From Saussurea involucrata (taxonomy: Eukaryota; Streptophyta; Magnoliopsida; Asterales; Asteraceae), in assembly GCA_033807775.1 (NCBI GenBank), contig CM066327.1, forward strand, positions 89,736,295-89,800,294: a stretch of DNA of 64,000 nt, given 5' to 3'. A program made the translations under genes and the position numbers. Shown here piece by piece: positions 33,836-42,947 of this stretch. How positions within the stretch are numbered: position 1 is the first letter of the stretch; each line of letters starts with the position of its first letter. The notes beneath the pieces are model-generated. The model ran no database searches, was not told where the DNA came from, and saw only the letters and a list, made by a program, of their open reading frames with translations.

Positions 33836-34801
33836 TGTTGGTCCCGAAAGGCCTAAACAAGTTTGTAGAAGGGGGGGGGGGGGGTTGAATACAAACACAC
33901 TATTTTACTTTTCTAAATTGTTTATTGATAAATCATTAACAATTTACAGCTTGTTGCGGAAACAAGATTAAGGATAAACCTAAATCTAAACAAGTTGGAA
34001 CACTGAGGTTTTCTTGCACTAAGAAAGATAAGGAGATTACTAATAAAATCCTATCTTGAGAGATTTGAACTTGTCCAGAGTTAGCAAGTTACTTCAAATG
34101 AAGTGAGTTCATCTCTTTATATACTGCATGCATTTAATGCAATTCAGTATACACTTTACACGTGTCATCAACGGATTGGTTGCATGTCATTGACCTTTGT
34201 TGACAACCTTAGTAGCCGCATGAATGAACAGTGTAGTATCAGAGTGGTTGTACGATTTCAGATTTTCGGAGGTTCTTTTCTGACATTTCGTACGGTGGCG
34301 TGCAAGGGAGGTTAAGATAAAAGTACTTTGTACGGAGGACTTCATGATCAGCTTTCGTTGATTCAGCGATTATCATTTACTATTCAGCAGATGATAAAGT
34401 TCAGCGATAGCTGAAGTCTTGTACTTGATACTTCACGTTGAGTGGACAAATCTGAGTCTTCGCTGATCCGCATCAGTTCATTAGGAGACTTGTCGCTGGT
34501 TCTTGAGCTTGATATTCGACTTCAGCGTAGAACCTTTGTTGACGTGAATCTTGTCTTCAGGGATCATAAGTAAACAACTAACTTATCAGCGATCACCATA
34601 AGAACTGAACAGACTCAGCGATATGGTGAACAGTGTTCGCTGAATGTTTAATCTAAAAGTGCGAGAGTTCCTATCAGCAGTACTGTAAGATCTTAGTACT
34701 TATCAGCGATAGTGAAACTCTGATACATATTGTTTACTTACAATTTTCACTAAGTATTTAAGATAGGGTCATTATCAAATCACTGAGGGTTTGGATCAAC
34801 A
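33836..34801 (-). repeat. 5' LTR of element A
   Basis: 966 bp; differs from the 3' LTR by a G run of 14 instead of 7 and about four base changes. It carries the active-position promoter. Confidence 0.95.
34117..34165 (-). promoter_or_regulatory. LTR promoter boxes of element A
   Basis: On the - strand the G-box ACACGTGT (34158-34165) lies 34 nt upstream of TATATAA (34117-34123). The B and C LTRs also have ACACGTGT upstream of a TATA-like box. Transcription would start about 30 nt after the TATA box. Confidence 0.65.
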
Positions 34802-35047
34802 TTGAGTTTGACAAAGTTACAATCCTATGTGACTCTAAGAGTGCCATTGCTATCACTGCAAATCCTGTGCAGCACTCTAAGACAAAGCACATTGATATAA
34901 GGTACCACTTTATCAAAGATAATGTTGAAAAGGGTACAATTGAAATGTATTTTGTCTCAACAGACTTTCATCTTCAGAAAACCTCTTGATGAGAGGAAAT
35001 TTAATTTTCTGATTAGTAAGTTGGGTATGCTAAATATATCTTCCTAA
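34802..35047 (+). pseudogene. pol: RNase H end of element C (resumed after insertion A)
   Basis: After the TSD copy (34802-34806) the C RNase H continues with ILCDSKSAIAI and HSKTKHIDIRYHF. Near 34975 a small deletion removes the LADLFT-type residues and shifts the frame. The tail KFNFLISKLGML ends at TAA 35045-35047, the end of C pol. Confidence 0.88.
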
Positions 35048-36246
35048 TCTCTGAACAAGAGATCAGAGCCTTTGAACTTTTCTTAGAGCCTCTGAAGAAG
35101 AATTAGGTAGCCTATTTATTTCCGAACTTCTGAACCTTTACTTCAGAGTTACTTTCATATTTCTTGTTCTAAGAGCCTCTGATGTGTCACCCAGAGCCTC
35201 TAATCTATCTATCAGAGACTCTGATATGCCTATCAGAGCCTCTAAGTTGTTTACCAGAACCATTGTATTTTATTAAACTACTCCATGAAAATTTTATCAT
35301 TTCTTTGATCCAAGCATGATTTAAGGGGGAGCTTATAGAAATTTGATTGGAAAGAAAAAATCATCATTTAAGGGGGATCAAGTCCAACTGTTCAGAATCT
35401 CAGGATATTATAACTAAGAGTCTCTGAAATATCTTCAGAGTTCTTTGACTTGTAATGTTTAGAGCTTCTGACATGCAAGGTAATAAGATTATGCGGAAAA
35501 TATTTTGATAAGTGAAAACCTATTCTGATTCAAACAACTTTGAATATATCTCTGAACCTTTTCATCAAAATCAAGTCTCTGAAATTTTGTCAGATCCTTT
35601 GATCTTTCATCAGAGCCTCTGTATACATTTCTCAGATTCTGATCTTTGTATAAAGAGTTTTTAGGTTGTTTCTTAATCAAATATTAGGTAGGATAGATCG
35701 ATGTGGTCCAATGGCTAAAGCTCTGCCAGCTTCTTGTAGACTTACTTCTCTTTAGGCTCCGAGTTCTTTTTTTATGGTGAAATTCTTTAGGATTTTAAAT
35801 GATTAATCTGGGTATAAAAGGTGAAATATCTTGAGGAAATGGAAAATAAATCCACTTCAGAGGCAATAATTCTTCAGAGCTTCTATTCTTCAGAAACACT
35901 TATGTGCTTTTTTTGAAATCAAGCCTACTTAGAGTGTGGGTTATTTCTAAAAGTGCCAACCTGTCACCCACTATAAAACCTCTGTGATGGTTCCATTTAA
36001 GAAAATTTGTCAGTTCCAAGGCCACATGGCAGCCTATAAATGGCCAACTGACATTGAGATGCCACCACGTCTTTTCAGGCGACGTTCCATACTCCTAGAC
36101 ACTCGAGTACTATCACATTTCGATTATAAAACCGATCAAATCCCGCATTTCACTCTTTACGCTTTCAAATTTTCTGAAGAAAATTTTCCCTCTCTAAGAA
36201 CCTCTCGAGTTCTTCGAAGTTTTTCAAGCTTCAAAAACCTGCAACA
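35048..36246 (+). other. Spacer between pol and ORF3 (element C), with paired polypurine tracts
   Basis: No gene. It is rich in TCAGAG/CTCTGA words. Two polypurine tracts, AAGGGGGAG (35323-35331) and AAGGGGGATC (35370-35379), lie about 280 nt after the pol stop. The first follows TCTTTGATCCAAGCATGAT, which is nearly the same in B. Confidence 0.7.
36031..36131 (+). promoter_or_regulatory. Probable internal promoter for ORF3 (element C)
   Basis: TATA-like boxes CTATAAATG (about 36034) and TATAAAA (36125-36131, 116 nt before the ORF3 ATG) surround an ACGT core in CCACCACGTC (36062-36071). A and B have similar boxes in the same place. Confidence 0.45.
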
Positions 36247-37449
36247 ATGGCCGCACAAAACTTAACTGACTCTAGCAGAGTCTTCCTTAACCCTGAAATT
36301 ATCATTCTAGATATCCCAATCAAGAGCAACAACTTCTACGTCGAATTATCCCATGCTCGATACGATGAACTCTACCACATCATCCTCGAGTTCTTCTCAC
36401 GTTCTGAACTTCTCCACGCTCAAACAATGGTGGATAACAAGGTCCCCGTTTCCTATATGAAACAATGGTGGTCTACATCAGAATACGTCAAAGACCAAGA
36501 TGGAATCGTGGGCTACGTTTAAAGTGAAGAAGGTGAATGTGGAAGATCTGTTCGAATAAGGCCAGAAACCCTTAGGAGAGTTTTCCATCTTTTCAGAACC
36601 ACAGACCTAGAAATCCAAGCCTATGAACAACCACCTGATAATGAAACCCTAATCGAATTCGTTAAACACCTAGGATACAACCATAATATCACACGTGTGA
36701 GTGAATTCAAAAGGAAGTTCCTACCCCATATCTAGAATTTCATGTTTAGTGTATTGAACCAAACCCTTTCGTGCAAAAATAGAAGCCTAGACCAGACTAG
36801 CCCTGCCATCAAAATCCTGATGTATGGCCTCTACTTCAAGAGGAACTTCGAATTCGTTGGTATTCTATTCGATGAAATCTACACAGTGGTCGAAAGGAAG
36901 AATAAGGCATTGGCCAATAGAAAAGAAGTGGGTAAGGACAAGGCCCTAACCTTTATTATGTTCCCTCGTTTCATTTCATTAGTCATCAGAGCAATATTCC
37001 AGAAGATGCAGTTAACAGAGGCAGGATCGAAGACACCTCTATGGATCATGAACTCCTTCAAACCCATAGTTCATGGACCTTATCCAGGTTGCAAAAGGGC
37101 CCCCAAGACCATACTGGTAATTCTTGCTGAAAACTCCCCAACCATAGATCTCAATCGTCGTGTTGCCCAACCTCAATAACCTGAGGTGGGATTCCCAACA
37201 CACTTAGGTCCTGAGCCAGTAGATTATGAGGTCTCAGAGAGCACATCAGAAGGAAGTGCACCAGAGGGCGGAGTACCCATAAAGGGAGCCCCCTCAGAGG
37301 TAGCAGAGGTTAACTCTTCAGAGGCTAGAGCAGAGAGTTCGACTAGCTCTTAAGAGAGTGAGGGAGAGAAAACAAAGAGTGAGAGCCCTGTGCATTCTAA
37401 CCCTATAGGAGCTGAGCAATCAAATAACATAGAAAATGATGTTCTCTGA
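36247..37449 (+). pseudogene. ORF3 of element C, broken
   Basis: ATG at 36247 in the good context ACAATGG. The frame shows the shared N-terminal ORF3 domain: PVSYMKQWWSTSEYV, FVKHLGYNHN, FMFSVLNQTLSCKNRSLDQ, a YGLYF block and MFPRFISLVI. An acidic Ser/Glu-rich part follows. In-frame stops lie at 36520, 36733, 37177, 37351 and 37447. The C-terminal domain seen in A, B and F is absent, cut off by the deletion at the E junction. Same family as A and B ORF3; no membrane segment seen. Confidence 0.8.
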
Positions 37450-37799
37450 ACATACATGTCTATTTTAGGACTCCTAGCCCAACTCCCAGTGCAAGCTCAT
37501 CATCTAACCATGGTGGTCTAGACCAAATGGTTATTGAATCAGAGGTGCACACCTCGAACACGACATGTTCATTGAAACACGACATGCTCATTGAAACATG
37601 ACATGGTTATTGAATCAGAGTCTGACCCATTAGAGGCACCTCTTCATGCCTCTGATATGAACCAACCAAGGGAGTCCAACATTCTCGACATGTCCTCCCA
37701 ACACGACATGTTCATTGAAAACACAAGTGTTCAATTGCCCTGAAACACGTCTACCATTCCCACACATGATGATGCGTCTGTGGCACATCAGACAAAGGA
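37450..37799 (+). repeat. Tail of C ORF3 region with short direct repeats
   Basis: Several copies of a word like AACACGACATGTTCATTGAA (37555-37720), no open frame. C homology ends near 37790, where E gag begins. Confidence 0.6.
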
Positions 37800-37807
37800 A
37801 CAAATCC

Positions 37808-38317
37808 TTAGATCAATGTGTCTGTGGCACAACAGAATCGTTCGTATGCTTGAGTCAACGATTCACCCTTTCGCTGCTTGAACCCGTCATATCGGGTGAT
37901 GCAGTTGTTCACCTTCAACTGATTTCCAACTTTGCTGCCGCTTATCATCTTTGCAACTTGATCCCACATGCCTTTTGAGGTTTCTTTGTAGCAATAAATA
38001 GTAGTGTATATATTGTTAGGCAGACACTGAACCAGATATCTCTTGGCATGCTTCTCCCCATTGTATCTGTTCTTCTCATCGTCAGTCATCATGGCATACG
38101 TCTTTGGTTTTGCCTGTTCTTGATGGCCTTCGGCTTGGGGTGGAACAGTTTGCCATGGAGGGTCTTGTGGGCCTTTGGTGAGAGCTTTCTAGATGTACTC
38201 AAAGTTGTCTTTGGATTCGATAAAGATCAGGAATCTGTCTCACCATTGTGTGTATTCGCCTCGATAGAGAATCGGAGGCTTGGAGTCGGTACCGATAGCA
38301 AGAGCATCGCGAGACAT
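37808..38317 (-). pseudogene. gag: Copia Gag fragment (element E), broken
   Basis: From the ATG at 38317 the reading shows PPILYRGEYTQW, then two in-frame stops. The capsid motif MTDDEKNRYNGEKHAKRYLVQ, MWDQVAKMISGS and QAYERFC follow. These are typical of a copia Gag family different from A, B and C. The frame is lost at about 37800; the zinc knuckle is not reached. Confidence 0.85.
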
Positions 38318-39280
38318 GGTGAAATATGCACTAGAGTGATCTTCAGACAGTAGTATCGATTCAAGGTAGAGACTTAACGCAAGGCACTAAAAGTGACAGT
38401 CCTAACGCAAGATCTAGGAGTGATTTGAACTTAACAGGTAAGATAAACTAATACTGTAAACTTACCCGGATAGGAATCCGGATAGAAGTGTCCGGATCGA
38501 AAGTGTCTAGATCCGCTATGTAGGTGAAGTATCCGAATAAATTGAGTTACCGAATAAGATCGAAGTTACCGAAAAGAAACAAGTTACCGAATAAAAATAG
38601 TTACCGGAAGAAGTACTTACCAGAGGGACGTCCGGGAAGTGACGACAAACCGGATGAAGCAAAACTGATTCGGATAACACTTACCGGATAGTGTGTTCGG
38701 AAGTGGGAGTGTCCGCTCAAGTTTACCCAGGAACAGAAGACTTCCGGATACAGGCGAGATCCGGATAATGGTCCGGATACTAGATCAATCCGGATAACTT
38801 ACCGGATAAAGGAATTTTACCAGAAACTTGGACAATCCGGATGATTACGTCCGGATAGTAACGTTAAATAGGAGACTTACCCGAAAAGAATAGGAACTTC
38901 CGGACACTGCGGCTGCTCGATTAAATCGGACCAGGGCTCGATTAGGGTTGCTCGATTTCAATCTAGTAGGGTTAGATTTTGACCAAAACACAAAACCAAA
39001 CAAAAACAAATCGATTTCTAAGCAAAATATAACGACTTTGATGAAAAATTTGATGCTTTTTCAAGAATAGAGACCAAAAACATGGTAACAATTTTGCTTA
39101 AAAAATCACTCAAACGATCGAATTAGGTTATAAAAATTTGCAGAAACGCTAATAATACTATTATGAAACGATTGAGACGAGTAGAATCAAACAATTTTAC
39201 CATAATCACGAGAATGAGATTTTAGAACAAGAACAGTCGACATAAACTTACCAGGATACCTTAAATCGATTTATCTGTCT
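38318..39280 (-). repeat. Leader of element E with a CCGGA-rich array
   Basis: Nearly 1 kb between PBS and gag. At 38460-38900 many copies of GTCCGGAT, ATCCGGAT and ACCGGATAA occur without a strict period. The words match those of the array in the unrelated I LTR. Nothing coding seen. Confidence 0.7.
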
Positions 39281-39292
39281 GCTTTGATACCA
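39281..39292 (-). other. Primer binding site of element E
   Basis: GCTTTGATACCA on the + strand, the complement of TGGTATCAAAGC; one change from the initiator Met tRNA type, two bases from the LTR. Confidence 0.85.
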
Positions 39293-39294
39293 AT

Positions 39295-39531
39295 TGTGGA
39301 TCCCAGATTAGTGCAATAACAGTAATACCAACGATCAATAAGCAATAAACATGATTGATTTCAACTTGTCATCCATATATTATTCATTCAAAGGTTAGAA
39401 CCATTCAAAGAGTTTACAATACGTTTATGTGGAATAAGAATGATTAACCCTAAACAAGCTATTTATACCCTTTTAGAGGTATTTACAATTTCAACCCTTG
39501 AACTTCTATTCAATACAATTTAGCCCTAACA
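39295..39531 (-). repeat. 5' LTR of element E
   Basis: 237 bp with TG...CA ends (TGTGGATCCC...CCCTAACA on the + strand). No second copy in the window. Confidence 0.75.
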
Positions 39532-39584
39532 TTCTTTTATGCTTCTGCTCAACATTTTAGTTTGTTAAGTATTATAAGTTGAAT
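39532..39584 (+). repeat. End fragment of the 3' LTR of element C
   Basis: 53 bp matching the 5' LTR from TTCTTTTATGCTT to AAGTTGAAT; the last 13 bases of the LTR are missing before D resumes. Confidence 0.8.
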
Positions 39585-40446
39585 GCCTACTAGTAATTTA
39601 GAGGATGCTATAGTAGTAGAGATAGCGGATGACGGTCATGTGAGTTCGGGATGTGCTGAAGGATTGTATGTTAGAGATCGAAGGAAGAAAATTTCTGGTC
39701 AATTTGATGTAGTGATTGGGATGAATTGGCTGGCGGAAAACCATGCCGAAATTTTGTGTGCAAAGAAGTTAATCTGAATTCCAACTTCGGATGGGGAAGT
39801 GGTAACCGTCTATGGCGAGAGAAGGAAAGAAGACGTGGCGATCATCAACATGATCAAGGCGTACATCCTTTTTTGGCATATGTTATTGATACCAAGATAT
39901 AAAATAAGAGGCTTGAAGACGTGAAGGTGGTGCGCGAGTTTTCTGATGTATTCCCGGATGACTTCCCGGATTACCGCCCGATCGTCAAGTGGAGTTCAAG
40001 ATAGAGTTGGTTCCGGGAGCGGCTCCGATTGCTAGAGCTCCCTATCGATTAGCTCCATCCGAGATGCAAGAGATAATGACGCAACTTCAAGAACTTTTGG
40101 AGAAGGGGTTTGTAAGACCGAGCTCGCCGCCTTGTGGAGCATCGGTCTTGTTCGTGAAGAAGGATGGCACGATGATGATGATGTGCATAGATTATAGAGA
40201 GTTGAACAAGGTCACGATGAAGAACAAGTATCCACATCCTAGGATCAACGATTTGTTTTATCAACTTTAAGGAGCGGGATGTTTCTCAAAAATCGACTTA
40301 CGTTCGAGTTATCATCAAGTGAAGGTGAAGAACGATGACATACCGAAGACGCTTTTAGAACACGTTATAGTCATTACGAGTTCCTGGTAATGCCTTTTGG
40401 GTTAACTAACGCACCGACGGTGTTCATGGATTTGATGAGTCGGGTA
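39585..40446 (+). pseudogene. pol: Ty3/gypsy protease end and RT start (element D), broken
   Basis: The reading resumes from 13138 with SNLEDAIVVEIAD, then FDVVIGMNWLAENHAEILC, the end of a gypsy protease. After stops near 39777 and 39900 comes the linker to RT, VELVPGAAPIARAPYRLAPSE-like, then LLEKGFVRP and CIDYRELNKVTMKNKYPHPRINDLF (39989-40270). A stop and frameshifts follow. The RT ends in FMDLMSRV where the F LTR starts, before the YxDD box. A chromovirus-type RT. Confidence 0.88.
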
Positions 40447-41032
40447 TGTTGGTCCCGAAGGGCTATACAAGTTTGTAGAAGGGGGGGGGGGTTGAATACA
40501 AACACACAAATTTTACTTTTCTAAATTGTTTATGGATAAATCATTAACAATTTACAGCTTGTTGCGGAACAAGATTAAGGATAAACCTAAATCTAAACAA
40601 GTTGGAACACTAAGTTTCTTGCACTAAGAAAGAGAAGGAAATTACTAATAATAACCTATCTCAAGATAAGAAAGACGACTTGTCCAGAGTTAGCAAGTGC
40701 TTTAAAAATGAAGCTGGAGTCCTTCTTATATACTGCATGCATTTGATGCATTGCAGTTTACACTTTACACGTGGCATCAGCTGATTGGTTGCATGTCATT
40801 GACCTTTGTAGACAACCTTAGTAGCCGCATGTTTGAATAGTGTAGTATCAGAGTGGTTGTATGATTTCGGACAATAAAGAGGTTCTTTTCTGACATATCG
40901 TACGGAGTCGTGCAAGGGTGGTTAAGACAAAAGTACGTTGTACGGAGGACTTCATGATCAGCTTTCCGTTGATTCAACGCTTTACCATTGTTTATCAGCG
41001 AATGATAAAGTTCAGCGATAGCTGAAGTCCTG
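40447..41032 (-). repeat. 3' LTR of element F, piece 1
   Basis: From TGTTGGTCCCGAAGGGC to GCTGAAGTCCTG, clearly homologous to the A LTR, with a G run of 11. Its last five bases, TCCTG, are the left TSD copy of G. Confidence 0.93.
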
Positions 41033-42686
41033 TGTAATACCCCGGGTAAGTTCGTTAGTTAAATCCTAATTCCGTTAAATCTAGTTAACTTTATAAAACG
41101 AGGTTTAGGGTAAGTTTGGGTAAAATTATAAGTTTAGGGGTGTTTGGGTCATTAATGAGAAGTTCAAGGTCTAAATGGTAAGTATGGGATTGATATACAC
41201 CCTTAAGATATTCAGATATTTCATTCAGCAGCAACATCCAGATATTATCAGTGTGTGTGTGTGTGTGTTCCTGAGGCGAGAAGAAGCGGAAAAAGGATTC
41301 GTACGGTTAGGGCTTCGATTGATTCGTTTGGAGTCGTTATTCAGGTATAGTTTCTTCTCATATTATGTTTGTAATCGGTTATAGCAAGTTTCTATCGGTT
41401 TAGAAAGTTTAAATCATAGCTGTATAGATTTGATTTGGGTTCTGGATTAGAAAAGCGACCGACTGTGTTCTTGAGAGTCTCGGGAAGTCCCGGTAGACTC
41501 CCGGTCATATCGACTCCCGGTACTGAGAAGTCCCGGTACCATGGAGTCCCGGTATTGCCGACTCCCGGTACTGGAGAGTCCCGGTACAGTGGAGTCCCGG
41601 TACAGTGGGGTCCCGGTACAGTGGAGTCCCGGTGCAGTGAGTCCCGGTAGTTTTGGTAGTGTCCGGTTATAGTTTCTGATTGTATTTTTGGATTAAGTTG
41701 CTCCGAAAACTTCCTGGGGGCGGCCCCTTGACCCCATCCGCTATCCGGGTAGCGGAACCCCCGTGATAAGTCGCTGAGGGAGAACTGTTGAGGATAAGAT
41801 TTTAGTAGGCTTTATGTGTTTGGCTAGTAAAGTGGTGTATGTATCTTAAATTGTTTCAGCTATTGTGGAGTCGAGGTGAAAGATAGAATCAAATTGAAAG
41901 AAGCTTGCGAGCGTGTTTGATAAGCAAATCAGGTGAGTTTTGTTTTAAAACGTTTTGAACTGGGATACATATATATGTGTATATATATATATATATGAGA
42001 TGATTATGTGGTAGGAATATGATTATGTGTATATAAATGACAATATGATGTAATGAGATACATATTGTGTTTATATAAGCTTTGTACTACACGAGTGCAC
42101 TTGTTGCCGGGTTCCGGTGTGCGGACCGGTGTGTAGCCGGGTTCCGGTGTGCGGATCGGTGAGTAGTCGGGTTCCGGTGTGCGGACCGACGGGTAGCCGG
42201 GTTCCGGTGAGCGGACCGGTTGTTGATTTATTAGTTGGCTTGCTACCAACTAATATGGCCATTTGTGGAGGAATAAGGTGAAAGAGAGGTACACGATGCA
42301 CGAGTCTGGATTGGTATTTAAAATACGTGTGGTATGTTTATATTTTACGAAAGGATTACCAAAGGTTTATCTAAACTATTTTGATACAAAAGATTTACAT
42401 AAAAGGTTTTATAATGATTTTGGAAAGGACTGGGATTAACTCACTAGACCCGTTTGGTCTAACCCTCATTTTGTTTTCAAAAATATGTTTTCCAGGTTAA
42501 GGATCGGCAGGAGAGGATGAAGTGTAGGAAGCTTTTGATGGATGTTGATTAGGAAGCTTTTATATATTTTGTAATGTCAAGACTAATGAGACCGTACTTG
42601 ATTTGTTATGTAACTTTTGTTGTAAATCAATGATATGTATTAATGTTAGGTATTATGATGTATGTTATGGGACTTGGGTTGTTACA
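41033..42686 (+). repeat. 5' LTR of element G
   Basis: 1654 bp, TGTAATACCCCGGG...TTGTTACA. It has a GT run near 41246, a CCCGGTAC array (41487-41665), a GC-rich hairpin (41749-41766) and a promoter-like TTATATAAGC near 42072. An array of about 30-bp units with CCGGGTTCCGGTGTGCGGAC lies at 42105-42225. Confidence 0.93.
41487..41665 (+). repeat. CCCGGTAC minisatellite in the G 5' LTR
   Basis: About twelve imperfect units of 12-18 bp containing AGTCCCGGTAC or ACTCCCGGTAC. The 3' LTR copy (about 44862-44980) has fewer units, so the array changed length after or during insertion. Confidence 0.82.
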
Positions 42687-42688
42687 AA

Positions 42689-42701
42689 TGGTATCAAAGC
42701 C
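42689..42701 (+). other. Primer binding site of element G
   Basis: TGGTATCAAAGCC, two bases after the LTR; one change from initiator Met tRNA type. Confidence 0.88.
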
Positions 42702-42947
42702 CTAGTTTAAGGGATTTAGGTATTGGTACCCGTACCTAGACTTAAACTGCATGTGAAGTAGGATGTCCTTGATATATTAGAACCTTGGGATGCTAAGTAT
42801 AAAAGGTAGAAGGAACATCATGTAAGGTAATTTCAGATTACACCTGGCCAGTGTAATTGTGATCTTACAGGTGCATGTTTGCACTGGGATACCTTATTAT
42901 ATGGGGTATGTGCTTATGTGTATATTAATCTTGTTTGAATCTACAGA

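Larger units (their letters stand above)
21797..34801 (-). mobile_element. Element A: young SIRE-type Ty1/copia, 13.0 kb, with ORF3
   Basis: Two nearly identical LTRs (33836-34801 as 5', 21797-22755 as 3') flank gag, pol, a 1-kb spacer and a two-exon ORF3, all reading right to left. The 5-bp TSD TTGAG is perfect (21792-21796 and 34802-34806). By eye the LTRs differ at about four substitutions plus the length of one G run (7 versus 14), implying recent insertion. It interrupts the C RNase H. Gag and most of Pol are open, but RNase H carries a 31-nt deletion and ORF3 one nonsense codon. Confidence 0.96.
37800..39531 (-). mobile_element. Element E: truncated Ty1/copia (5' LTR, leader, partial gag)
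   Basis: Read on the - strand: a 237-bp LTR (39531-39295), PBS (39292-39281), a leader of nearly 1 kb rich in CCGGA words, and a gag pseudogene broken off near 37800. Pol and the 3' LTR are missing. It sits against the last 53 bp of the C 3' LTR. No TSD can be read because one end is lost. Confidence 0.8.
13139..39584 (+). mobile_element. Element C: decayed SIRE-type Ty1/copia
   Basis: 5' LTR 13139-13770, PBS, broken gag, a duplicated protease-integrase region, and RT-RNase H cut by A and resumed at 34807. A spacer, a broken ORF3 (36247-37449) and a 53-bp end of the 3' LTR (39532-39584) follow. Most of the 3' LTR is missing and truncated element E lies there. It is inserted in the D protease. 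The right junction has lost the last LTR bases, so no clean TSD can be read. Gene order LTR-gag-PR-INT-RT-RH-ORF3 marks it as Ty1/copia, SIRE/Maximus type. Confidence 0.85.
9434..40446 (+). mobile_element. Element D: decayed Ty3/gypsy, split by C and broken by F
   Basis: LTR 9434-11397, PBS 11401, broken gag and protease start to 13138, then (beyond insertion C) the rest of protease and the first part of RT at 39585-40446. The protease reading resumes across C: the flanks read on from TGGCC to GCCTACTAG. Its RT is cut by the F LTR at 40447; anything further lies right of the window. It is the oldest layer of the nest, with many stops and frameshifts. Confidence 0.82.

Noticed and set aside
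38048..38353. + strand ORF of 101 residues
   Set aside because: Antisense to the E gag fragment, which has clear copia Gag motifs on the - strand.
42105..42225. Short ORFs made of TGTRLPTGPHTGTR-like repeats on the - strand (42071-42301, 45336-45566)
   Set aside because: Translation of the LTR minisatellite; present in both G LTRs, no start context or conservation beyond the repeat.
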